DNA from: Arcobacter cloacae
GTDB lineage: Bacteria; Campylobacterota; Campylobacteria; Campylobacterales; Arcobacteraceae
Assembly (NCBI RefSeq): GCF_013201935.1
Contig: NZ_CP053833.1
Span: forward strand, 434,001-498,000
Direction of reading: 5' to 3'
Length of the DNA stretch: 64,000 nt
Below, one piece after another: positions 1 through 7,800 of this stretch. The notes below the pieces were generated by a model. That model did not search any database. It saw only the letters and a program-made list of their open reading frames with translations, and was not told where the DNA came from. Both the position numbers and the translations under genes were made by a program. Position 1 is the first letter of the stretch. Each line of letters begins with the position of its first letter.

Positions 1-682
1 ACAAAAATCCTGAAACAATAAGTAATTCATTCGAAACATTTCCTATATTTGCTTCAATAGTTCCAAAAGATAAATCAACTTGACCTAAAGCAAAAAATAG
101 TGTTACAACTCCTAGTAAAAAACCAAAATCTCCAACTCTATTTACTATAAATGCCTTATTTGCTGCAAGTACATTTTGTGCATTTCCATAATGGAATTTG
201 ATTAGTAAATATGAACAAACTCCAACTCCTTCCCAACCAATAAATAAGATTATTGGGTTATCAGCAAGTACAAGAATAAGCATCGAAGCTAAGAATAGGT
301 TAAAATAGGCAAAGAATTTACCAAATCCATTATCACCTTTCATATAACCAATTGCATAAATATGAATTAACCATCCAACAAAAGTTACGAACATAGACAT
401 AAAGATTGAAAGATTGTCCCCTAATAAAGCCATTTCAATATTTAATTTATCAACATTTAGCCATGTAAAAAGATGTTGTTTGAAAATGATATTCTCTTCA
501 TTCATTCTTAAAAATAAAGAAAGAGTGATTAAAAAAGAGATAAGAGGAGTAATTGTTCCTATTAATGCAAAATATATATCATCAACTTTATGTTTTTTTA
601 TATGGTAAAAATATAATAATCCATTAAAAATAGCACCCAATAAAGGAGCTAAAATTATCCAAACTAATAGTGAACTATTCAT
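1..682 (-). CDS. nuoL: NADH-quinone oxidoreductase subunit L (partial, C-terminus outside window)
   Basis: This is the first 227 codons of a multi-spanning antiporter-like subunit of the complex I membrane arm, which takes part in proton translocation. The translation starts MNSSLLVWIILAPLLGA and contains the NuoL-typical stretches IGWEGVGVCSYLLI and NKAFIVNRVGDFGFLLG. The ATG at 682 overlaps the nuoK stop by four bases (ATGA), so the two genes are translationally coupled. The reading frame is open to the left edge, so only the N-terminal helices are visible. It is the most distal visible gene of the nuo operon. Identity is confident from both sequence and gene order. Confidence 0.95.
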   Translation of the reverse strand, partial: MNSSLLVWIILAPLLGAIFNGLLYFYHIKKHKVDDIYFALIGTITPLISFLITLSLFLRMNEENIIFKQHLFTWLNVDKLNIEMALLGDNLSIFMSMFVTFVGWLIHIYAIGYMKGDNGFGKFFAYFNLFLASMLILVLADNPIILFIGWEGVGVCSYLLIKFHYGNAQNVLAANKAFIVNRVGDFGFLLGVVTLFFALGQVDLSFGTIEANIGNVSNELLIVSGFL

Positions 683-993
683 GATTTTTCCCCTTGAGTA
701 AGAGTTGTGAAAATATCAGTATTTAATGATTTTTTAGATCTATATAATAAAATTATTACAGATAAAAAAATTGCAGCTTCAGCAGCAGCTATAGAGATAA
801 CCATAATAGTGATAATTTGTGGGTCAAGATTAAAATGGTATCTTGCAAATGTAACTAAAAATAGATTTACACCATTTAACATAAGCTCAATTGACATATA
901 AATTACAAAGATATTTTTTCTTGCAATTACACCTATTACACCAATTGAAAAAAGTATCATTGATACAAAAGCATAAGAAGTAAGTGTCAACAT
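679..993 (-). CDS. nuoK: NADH-quinone oxidoreductase subunit K
   Basis: A 104-residue, three-helix membrane subunit of complex I. The length is normal for NuoK, and the conserved stretch with the second-helix acidic residue (MSIELMLNGVNLFLVTFAR) is present, as is the acidic third helix (AAAEAAIFLSVIILLYR). A strong ribosome binding site, AGGAGG, lies at 1001-1006 just before the ATG at 993. It lies between nuoJ (2 bases upstream) and nuoL (4-base overlap), as in most bacterial nuo operons. Confidence 0.97.
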   Translation of the reverse strand: MLTLTSYAFVSMILFSIGVIGVIARKNIFVIYMSIELMLNGVNLFLVTFARYHFNLDPQIITIMVISIAAAEAAIFLSVIILLYRSKKSLNTDIFTTLTQGEKS

Positions 994-995
994 TT

Positions 996-1517
996 TTAGT
1001 CCTCCTTGCTATTTAGTTTAGATTTTCTTTTTTTAGCAAGAACAACTGAACCAATAAGTGCTATTAATAATAAAATTGAGATTAACTCAAACGAAATAAT
1101 CCAATTGTTATAAAGTTCTAAACCAACAGGTTTGATATCTCCAAAATCAGTATCAACAATAGATAAATCTTTTGATGGAAGATTTGATACAGCTTTTAAA
1201 ACTAAAACATTTAAAGGAATCATTATTATTGCTGTAATAGCTATAAGTTTATATTTATTAGGTTCTTTTGGTAAATCTTCTTCTTTTATATTTAAAAACA
1301 TCAAAATAAAAAGAATCAGAGTCATTATTGCCCCTGCATAAACAATTATTTGAACAAGGAATAAAAATATTGCATTTAAAAGTGCGAACATTCCAGCAAC
1401 ACTTAACATGGTAATTAATATACCCAAAGCACTATGCATTGGATTTGAACATATTACCATTGTAATAGCTCCACCAATTGCAAAAATTGCCAAAGCAATA
1501 AAAATTAAATCAGCCAT
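996..1517 (-). CDS. nuoJ: NADH-quinone oxidoreductase subunit J
   Basis: A 173-residue membrane subunit with about five hydrophobic helices. It shows the NuoJ signature around NAIFLFLVQIIVYAGAIM and a basic C-terminus (KKRKSKLNSKED). The start ATG at 1517 lies inside the end of nuoI (8-base overlap), so the two are coupled. NuoJ sits at the junction of the quinone-reducing and pumping modules. Length and position in the operon are ordinary. Confidence 0.96.
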   Translation of the reverse strand: MADLIFIALAIFAIGGAITMVICSNPMHSALGILITMLSVAGMFALLNAIFLFLVQIIVYAGAIMTLILFILMFLNIKEEDLPKEPNKYKLIAITAIIMIPLNVLVLKAVSNLPSKDLSIVDTDFGDIKPVGLELYNNWIISFELISILLLIALIGSVVLAKKRKSKLNSKED

Positions 1518-2016
1518 TATTTAAATCCTTTGATCTTTCATTTGCCATTAAAACTTTTTTATCCAAAACAAAATCCTCTCTTTTTGAAGCTGTAAAGGAG
1601 AAGATTCCTGTATCCATTCTAATGGCATCACAAGGACAAGCTTCTACACAATATCCACAAAATACACACTCTAATAAATCTATTTTAAACTCTTTTGGTC
1701 TTTTTTCATCATGTTCATCAAATCTCTCTTCGGCTTCAATAAAAATACATTCAGCTGGACATGCTGTTGCACACATGAAACAAGCAACGCATTTTTCAGT
1801 TCCATCATCATGTTTTGTAAGTCTGTGAACACCTCTATATCTTTCATTTAAATCAGTTGGTTGAACTTCTGGATATTGCATAGTTTTTAGGTTATCAACG
1901 TTACTTAAATTTTTCATAAAATGTTTAAGTGTTGTTTTCATACCACCTGCGATTGCTGGAAGATATAATTTATCTTTAAACGATTTCCCGTATCTTGGTA
2001 CTACTTTTATTCCCAT
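1510..2016 (-). CDS. nuoI: NADH-quinone oxidoreductase subunit I (two [4Fe-4S] clusters)
   Basis: A 168-residue ferredoxin-like subunit that carries clusters N6a and N6b and passes electrons to NuoB. Two complete motifs are visible: C76-x2-C79-x2-C82-x3-C86 (CVACFMCATACP) and C117-x2-C120-x2-C123-x3-C127 (CVFCGYCVEACP). The first ends CPAE and the second CPCDAIRMD, so each keeps the usual CP. It follows nuoH with a one-base gap and overlaps nuoJ by 8 bases. No anomalies are seen. Confidence 0.97.
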   Translation of the reverse strand: MGIKVVPRYGKSFKDKLYLPAIAGGMKTTLKHFMKNLSNVDNLKTMQYPEVQPTDLNERYRGVHRLTKHDDGTEKCVACFMCATACPAECIFIEAEERFDEHDEKRPKEFKIDLLECVFCGYCVEACPCDAIRMDTGIFSFTASKREDFVLDKKVLMANERSKDLNNG

Positions 2017-2017
2017 T

Positions 2018-3295
2018 TTAACTTCCTCTTACTACAACAATAATTGCTGTTATTACGATATTCAAAAGAGCTAAAGGTATAAGAACTTTCCATCCTAACA
2101 TTTGTAGTTGGTCATATCTAAATCTTAATACAGTCCATCTAACCCAAATAAATACAAAAGCAACTAAAAAGAACTTAATTAAAAAAGTTGCTATTTGAAT
2201 AACAGCCGTGATAATATTTACACCATTTGTTCCAAGTCCTGTTACTAAAAACGAAATTAAAACAGCTATTAAAACCAAAGTAATTGACCAAAATGCAATA
2301 GTTAAAATTTTAGTCTCTTTTTCTCTTGATTTGTTTTGTCCTATTGCTTTATTATTTCTTTTCATCCATTTTGTAAAGAAGAAAATTTTAATAGGAAGTA
2401 GTATTATAATTGCTAAAATAACATAATTTATGTTGCTTTGAATTTGATTTGTATCTAACCAAGGAATTTGATAACCACCAAAAAATAAAGTTACAATAAT
2501 AGCACTAGAAGCACTCATTGCCGCATATTCACCAACTTGGAAAAGTCCAAATTTCATAGCGCTATATTCAGTATGATAACCAGCAACCAATTCAGATTCC
2601 CCTTCTGCTAAGTCAAAAGGAGCTCTATTTGTTTCAGCAAATGCACAAACAATAAAAATAATAGCAGCTAGTGGCTGAACAAAAATACCCCACATAGGAA
2701 TAAACCCTAAGTATGTTCCACTTTGAGCATTTACCATATCTGTTAAATGAATTGAACCATAAGAGATAATCATAGAAATAATAGCAAGTCCCATAGCAGC
2801 TTCATAAGAGATAACTTGAGCTGAAGCTCTAATAGAACCTAAAAGTCCATATTTACTTCCAGAAGAGTAACCTCCTAAAATTATTCCATAAACACTAAGT
2901 CCTGCAAAAGCAATAAACCACATAATTCCAAGATGATTTGGAATTGCTTGCATAATATGCTCTTTCCCATCAATAACTAAAACATCAGCAAAAGGAACTA
3001 CTGCAAAAGTAAGAAATGAACATAAAAATACTATTGCAGGAGCTATTGTAAAGAAAAATTTATATTTAATATGAGAAGGTGTAAAATCCTCTTTAAATAC
3101 AAGTTTTAACATATCTGCAAAACTTTGAATTAGTCCACCTAATCTAAAAGGACCAATATTACATCTATTTGGACCACTTCTATCTTGCATAAATCCAGAT
3201 ACTCTTCTCTCCCACCATACAAATAAAGGAGTTAATCCAACGGCAAGTAAAGAAGCTATGGCAATATTTATAATGATTATAGCTGTGCTACTCAT
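2018..3295 (-). CDS. nuoH: NADH-quinone oxidoreductase subunit H, with an internal insertion
   Basis: This membrane subunit forms the quinone entry chamber. The conserved ERRVSGFMQDRSGPNR loop and the acidic loop ETNRAPFDLAEGESELVAG (residues 221-239) are intact. At 425 residues it is about 100 longer than E. coli NuoH (325). The excess lies between about residues 290 and 365: a hydrophobic segment, a basic loop (KWMKRNNKAIGQNKSREKETK) and a further hydrophobic segment, before the normal ending FRYDQLQMLGWKVLIPLAL. Two extra membrane helices are the simplest reading. The gene overlaps nuoG by 4 bases. Confidence 0.95.
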   Translation of the reverse strand: MSSTAIIIINIAIASLLAVGLTPLFVWWERRVSGFMQDRSGPNRCNIGPFRLGGLIQSFADMLKLVFKEDFTPSHIKYKFFFTIAPAIVFLCSFLTFAVVPFADVLVIDGKEHIMQAIPNHLGIMWFIAFAGLSVYGIILGGYSSGSKYGLLGSIRASAQVISYEAAMGLAIISMIISYGSIHLTDMVNAQSGTYLGFIPMWGIFVQPLAAIIFIVCAFAETNRAPFDLAEGESELVAGYHTEYSAMKFGLFQVGEYAAMSASSAIIVTLFFGGYQIPWLDTNQIQSNINYVILAIIILLPIKIFFFTKWMKRNNKAIGQNKSREKETKILTIAFWSITLVLIAVLISFLVTGLGTNGVNIITAVIQIATFLIKFFLVAFVFIWVRWTVLRFRYDQLQMLGWKVLIPLALLNIVITAIIVVVRGS

Positions 3296-4728
3296 ATAGT
3301 TCCTTTTTCAATCATAGATTTTAAATCTTCAATGATTGTTGTTATTGTTTTTTTAGGATTATTTTTATTCATTTTAGATACTACTTTTTGTTTAATACCA
3401 TCACAATTTATATATGTTCCAGATTTTTCATAAAAAGAAGCAAGTGCTATTGAAATATTTGAATGCTCAATTGTTGCGCAGTTATGGGTAAAAAATGAGA
3501 TAACTTTTTTGTTTTCTAATAGTTTAATATTAGTATCAAAATAGTTATTGTCAACAATTAAAACTAAAGAAGAGTTATTTAGTTTTTCTTCAAAAAACTC
3601 TTTTGTATCATCAATATTTAACTCTTTAAAAGAGGCTCTATTTGATGTTTTGTCACTTTTTCTTAGATAATCATCAGCAAAATTTTCATCTATTGTATTA
3701 GGTGAATATCCTGAAATATCTAAGTTTAACTTTGAGGCTAAATTTTTTAAATTTAACATCTCTTCATAAGAAAGATTTGCACTTAATAAAAGTAGAGTCT
3801 TTTTATTAGTAGTTAGTTCTTTAAAAATAGAAGCAATAGCTGTAGGCATATCTGATTGAGATTTTTCTACTATGATATCTTCAAATCTATTTTCATTTTC
3901 ATTATGGTGTGATAATCTTCCTTCATCACACATAAACCAACCATTGATACTTTTATTAACTCTTGGTCTAAATCTGAAAATTTGGTCATCTTTGTATTTT
4001 TCTTTTCTATGGTCAACATAGATATTACAACCTTTTGAACAACCATTACAAATGGCATCAAAAGTCTCTAAAAACCAAACTCTTTGTTTAAATCTAAAAT
4101 CTTTATTAGTTAATGCTCCAACAGGACATAAATCAATAACATTCATAGCATAAGGATTATTTAAAGGTCGCCCTGGAAATGTTCCAATCACTGAATGGTC
4201 AGCTCGACTTATAACTCCTAATTCATGTGTTTTAGTAATTGTTGAGCAAAATCTTACACATCTTGTACAAAGTACACATCTTTCTTGGTCAAGCATTACA
4301 TTAGAGCCTAAATCAACCCTTTTTCTTGCATGATTTTTTGCTTCAAGATTTATTCTTGATTCATAAAATCCTGATTCCATGTAATAATCTTGAAGTTTAC
4401 ATTCACCAGCTTGGTCACAAGTTGGACAATCTATAGGATGATTTATAAGTTCAAGTTCTAAAATATCTCGTCTTACTTTTTCAATATTTTCACCCTTTGT
4501 TCTTACAATCATCCCATCTTTAACAGGAGTATCACAAGCAATTTGTGGTCTTTTTTGACCTTCGATTTCAACCATACACATACGACAGTTTCCATCTTTT
4601 CCTAATGCTTGATGATAACAAAAGTGAGGGATATGAATGTTTTCATCCAATAACTTATCAATTAACAAGCTTCCTTTAGAAGCTTGCATTTGCATTCCAT
4701 TAATTGTAATATTTACTAGTTCACCCAT
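3292..4728 (-). CDS. nuoG: NADH-quinone oxidoreductase subunit G, short form
   Basis: The iron-sulfur subunit of the peripheral arm. All cluster ligand sets are visible: [2Fe-2S] C37, C48, C51, C65; His-ligated [4Fe-4S] H97, C101, C104, C110; [4Fe-4S] C151, C154, C157, C201; and the N7-type set C227, C230, C234, C267. After these only about 190 weakly conserved residues remain. The protein is 478 residues, whereas NuoG of many bacteria is about 700-900, so most of the molybdopterin-oxidoreductase-like domain is missing. It is not a frameshift remnant, because nuoH begins in a clean ATGA overlap with the stop. It follows gltA by 32 bases. Confidence 0.93.
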   Translation of the reverse strand: MGELVNITINGMQMQASKGSLLIDKLLDENIHIPHFCYHQALGKDGNCRMCMVEIEGQKRPQIACDTPVKDGMIVRTKGENIEKVRRDILELELINHPIDCPTCDQAGECKLQDYYMESGFYESRINLEAKNHARKRVDLGSNVMLDQERCVLCTRCVRFCSTITKTHELGVISRADHSVIGTFPGRPLNNPYAMNVIDLCPVGALTNKDFRFKQRVWFLETFDAICNGCSKGCNIYVDHRKEKYKDDQIFRFRPRVNKSINGWFMCDEGRLSHHNENENRFEDIIVEKSQSDMPTAIASIFKELTTNKKTLLLLSANLSYEEMLNLKNLASKLNLDISGYSPNTIDENFADDYLRKSDKTSNRASFKELNIDDTKEFFEEKLNNSSLVLIVDNNYFDTNIKLLENKKVISFFTHNCATIEHSNISIALASFYEKSGTYINCDGIKQKVVSKMNKNNPKKTITTIIEDLKSMIEKGTI

Positions 4729-4760
4729 ATATTATTCCCTCACCCTTAAGTTAGTTTTTT

Positions 4761-6047
4761 TTAGTTTCCTGTATATAATTGTCTTGGTCTTGCAATTTTA
4801 TGTTTTGGATCTTGTTTTAACTCAGACCATTGTGCTAACCATCCTGGAGTTCTACCAATAACGAAAATTGGAGTAAACATTTCAGTTGGAATTTTTAAAG
4901 CTGTTAAAATTACACCTGAATAGAAGTCAATATTTGGATATAAACCTCTTTGTTTGAAGTAATCATCATTTAACGCAGCTTCTTCAACAGCAGCAGCAAT
5001 GTCTAATAATTTAGAGTCAAGTTTTAATTCATCTCTTAATTTATCTTGTAATCCTTTTAATGTTTCAGCTCTTGGGTCTCTGTTTTTATATACTCTGTGT
5101 CCGAATCCCATTAATCTAAATGGATCATTTTTATCTTTAGCTTTTGCAATATATGTTGGTACATTTTTAACATCACCAATTAATTTTAATTGATCCATAA
5201 CTTTTTCGTTAGCTCCACCATGAGCAGAACCCCAAAGTGCAGAGATACCAGAAGCAATAGCAACATAAGGGTGAGCTTCAGTTGAACCTACGTTTCTAAC
5301 AGTTGTTGTAGAAGCATTTTGTTCATGATCAGCATGTAAAGTAAAGATTGCATCAAGTGCATCAATTTCTACTTGTTTGATTTCGTCATTTTGACCATTT
5401 CCTAAATATTTCATTCTTCCACCTGGATATGCTCTTAACATATATAAGAAGTTTTCAGTGAAATATCTATTTACATCAGGATAAATAAGTGGTGTACCAA
5501 TAGAGTTTCTATAAGCCATAGCAGCAATTACTGGCATTTTAGCTAAGATTCTTCTTCTCATCATTTTAAATTCTTCTTCATCTTCTAAATGTAAGTGATC
5601 TTTATAAAATGCTGATAAAGCCATAGTAGCTGCTCCCATAGTTGCCATTGGGTGAGCACCATCTGGTAATGCATCAAATAATCTAATAATTCCTTCATTT
5701 AAGAAAGATCTATGTCTGATTTCTAAATCAAAGTTTCTTGAAGCTTCAGGAGTTGGAAGTTTTCCTCTCATCAATAAATAAGAAACATCTAAGAAAGAGT
5801 GTTTTCCTGCTAGTTCTGAAATATCATAACCTCTGTATCTTAATTCTGAGTTTTCACCATCAATGAATGTGATTTTTGATTCACAAGATGCAGTTGAAGT
5901 ATAACCTGGGTCATAAGTAAACATACCTGAATCTTTGTAGAAGCTAGAAATATCTACAACACTTGGTCCTCTTGTTCCATCAACAATATTGTATTCATAT
6001 GTTTTACCATTTCTATTATCAGTAAACGTCATTGTATTTTTTGCCAT
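4761..6047 (-). CDS. gltA: citrate synthase (type I, hexameric-type length)
   Basis: This enzyme condenses acetyl-CoA and oxaloacetate to citrate, the entry step of the TCA cycle. The 428 residues contain the usual catalytic surroundings: LHADHEQNASTTTVR, SAHGGANEKVM with its histidine, MGFGHRVYKNRDPRA, and the aspartate in NIDFYSGVIL. The N-terminal region with YDPGYTSTASCESKITFIDG is typical of Gram-negative type I citrate synthases. It lies inside the nuo operon, 26 bases after nuoF and 32 bases before nuoG on the same strand, so it is probably co-transcribed with complex I. Confidence 0.97.
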   Translation of the reverse strand: MAKNTMTFTDNRNGKTYEYNIVDGTRGPSVVDISSFYKDSGMFTYDPGYTSTASCESKITFIDGENSELRYRGYDISELAGKHSFLDVSYLLMRGKLPTPEASRNFDLEIRHRSFLNEGIIRLFDALPDGAHPMATMGAATMALSAFYKDHLHLEDEEEFKMMRRRILAKMPVIAAMAYRNSIGTPLIYPDVNRYFTENFLYMLRAYPGGRMKYLGNGQNDEIKQVEIDALDAIFTLHADHEQNASTTTVRNVGSTEAHPYVAIASGISALWGSAHGGANEKVMDQLKLIGDVKNVPTYIAKAKDKNDPFRLMGFGHRVYKNRDPRAETLKGLQDKLRDELKLDSKLLDIAAAVEEAALNDDYFKQRGLYPNIDFYSGVILTALKIPTEMFTPIFVIGRTPGWLAQWSELKQDPKHKIARPRQLYTGN

Positions 6048-6073
6048 TGTATTTCTCCTATAATAAATTAAAT

Positions 6074-7324
6074 TTAGTTTTTTAAATATGTTTTAAATTC
6101 TTGAGGGAATTTTTTAACAATACTTGAAATAATATCTTTTACTGCTGGTGCAAAAACACAAACAGTTTTCCCATTCATCGTATCACACACATCAAGTATA
6201 GTTTTTAAATCCTCGTTTGAAGCATCTCCATTTAAGACTTTTTTCAAAATCTTATCAATCCAACCTGTACCCTCCCTACAAGGTGTACATTGTCCACATG
6301 ATTCATGGTGATAAAACTCTATAATATTTTTCGCTACATCAACCATTGATGTATCTTCATCAATAACTATCATCCCTCCTGTACCTAAAGTTGAGCCTAT
6401 ATCCCACATTGATTCATAATCCAAAACAGCTTTTTCTACTTCAGAAGCAGTTAATATTGGACAAGATGAACCTCCTGGAATAATTGCTTTTAATTTTTTC
6501 CCTTCAATCATACCACCACCAAGTATGTTTAAAAAATCTATCATTTTATTACCATAAGCCATCTCATAAACACCTGGATTTTTAACAGGTCCTGAAATTG
6601 CAAAAAGCATTGTTCCAGGTGATTTTTCTGTACCATATTTTGTATAACCAACTGCACCATTTTCTACAATATTTGGAACAGATGCAATTGTTTCTACATT
6701 ATTTACAGTTGCTGGATTATCAAAGAACCATTCACACTCTTTGCCATGTGGCTTAAGTCTTGGATGTCCACGTTTTCCCTCTAAAGATTCAATAAGTGCA
6801 GATTTCTCTCCACAAATATATGCACCACCACCTCTATGAACTGTAATATCAACTTTAAAATCATACTTATTCATGATTTTATCACCAATAATACCAGCTT
6901 GGTAGGCTTCTTTTATCGCTTCATTTAATCTATCAATAAAAAATTTATATTCACCTCTTATATAAATATAAGCGTGATGTGCATTTATTGCATAACAAGT
7001 ACAAATAATACCCTCTATTAAAAGATGTGGGTCATACTGAAAAATTTGTCTATCTTTAAAAGTTCCAGGTTCACTCTCATCCCCATTTACTATTAAATAA
7101 GCTGGTCTTGGATCATTTTTTGGCATTAATTCCCATTTTGGTCCACAAGCAGCTCCACCACCACCTTTTCCTCTAAGTCCTGATTTTGTAACTTCAGCTG
7201 TTACTTCATCAGGAGTCATAGTAAAAAGTTTATCAATTGAAGAGTATCTTCCATTTGCTAGGGCAACTTCAAGTTTATGTGAATTTGGAATGTCAAAATT
7301 TTTGCTTACAATTCTAGTTATCAT
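6074..7324 (-). CDS. nuoF: NADH-quinone oxidoreductase subunit F with altered nucleotide loops
   Basis: The flavin and nucleotide-binding subunit of complex I. The FMN-site stretch NGDESEPGTFKDR (residues 80-92) and the [4Fe-4S] ligands C343, C346, C349 (CGQCTPC) and C389 are present. Two normally near-invariant loops differ: residues 52-63 read GKGGGGAACGPK rather than the common GRGGAGFPTGLK, and residues 172-176 read GEKSA rather than GEETA. I place the start at ATG 7324, because AAGGAG lies 8 bases upstream and the ATGA overlaps the nuoE stop; an in-frame GTG at 7333 is less likely. Length is 416 residues. Confidence 0.95.
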   Translation of the reverse strand: MITRIVSKNFDIPNSHKLEVALANGRYSSIDKLFTMTPDEVTAEVTKSGLRGKGGGGAACGPKWELMPKNDPRPAYLIVNGDESEPGTFKDRQIFQYDPHLLIEGIICTCYAINAHHAYIYIRGEYKFFIDRLNEAIKEAYQAGIIGDKIMNKYDFKVDITVHRGGGAYICGEKSALIESLEGKRGHPRLKPHGKECEWFFDNPATVNNVETIASVPNIVENGAVGYTKYGTEKSPGTMLFAISGPVKNPGVYEMAYGNKMIDFLNILGGGMIEGKKLKAIIPGGSSCPILTASEVEKAVLDYESMWDIGSTLGTGGMIVIDEDTSMVDVAKNIIEFYHHESCGQCTPCREGTGWIDKILKKVLNGDASNEDLKTILDVCDTMNGKTVCVFAPAVKDIISSIVKKFPQEFKTYLKN

Positions 7325-7800
7325 TTTTTGCACTCCTTGATTAATTCATCAACTTTCTCAGTAGTAAGTTTTTCATGGTAAACACCGTTTAATGCAAACA
7401 TAGGTGCTCCTCCACAAGCGCCCATACACTCAACTTCACTTAGAGTAAATAAACCATCTTGGCTTGTTTGACCAGGTTCAATGCCAATAGTCTGTTTTAT
7501 ATGTTTTTTTAATTCACGACTACCACATAACATACAAGATAGTGTTTTACAAAGTTCAATATGATATTTACCAATTGGTTTTAGATTAAACATAGTGTAA
7601 AAAGTTGCTACTTCATAAACTTGTATTGGAGTTTTTCCAAGTCTATCTGCTACATAAACCATAGCTTCAGGACTAACCCATCCAATTTGTTCTTGAACTA
7701 ACCAAAGTGCTGGTAACATACAAGAATCTATTTTTGGATATCTTGAAACATACTCTTGAAATTTTGCTTCATTTTCAGGACTGTATTTAAAAGTGCTCAT
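7321..7800 (-). CDS. nuoE: NADH-quinone oxidoreductase subunit E
   Basis: A thioredoxin-fold [2Fe-2S] subunit carrying cluster N1a. The 159 residues show the four ligands C84-x4-C89 (CKTLSC) and C125-x3-C129 (CMGACGGAP), plus the family stretch VYEVATFYTMFNL. It is one base from nuoCD and overlaps nuoF by four. The presence of NuoE and NuoF separates this organism from Campylobacter and Helicobacter, whose nuo operons carry unrelated genes in these places (family knowledge). Confidence 0.96.
   Translation of the reverse strand: MSTFKYSPENEAKFQEYVSRYPKIDSCMLPALWLVQEQIGWVSPEAMVYVADRLGKTPIQVYEVATFYTMFNLKPIGKYHIELCKTLSCMLCGSRELKKHIKQTIGIEPGQTSQDGLFTLSEVECMGACGGAPMFALNGVYHEKLTTEKVDELIKECKK

Noticed and set aside
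3292-4728. NuoG as a frameshifted or broken gene
   Set aside because: The stop overlaps the nuoH start in a normal ATGA junction and no remnant of the missing domain is found downstream.
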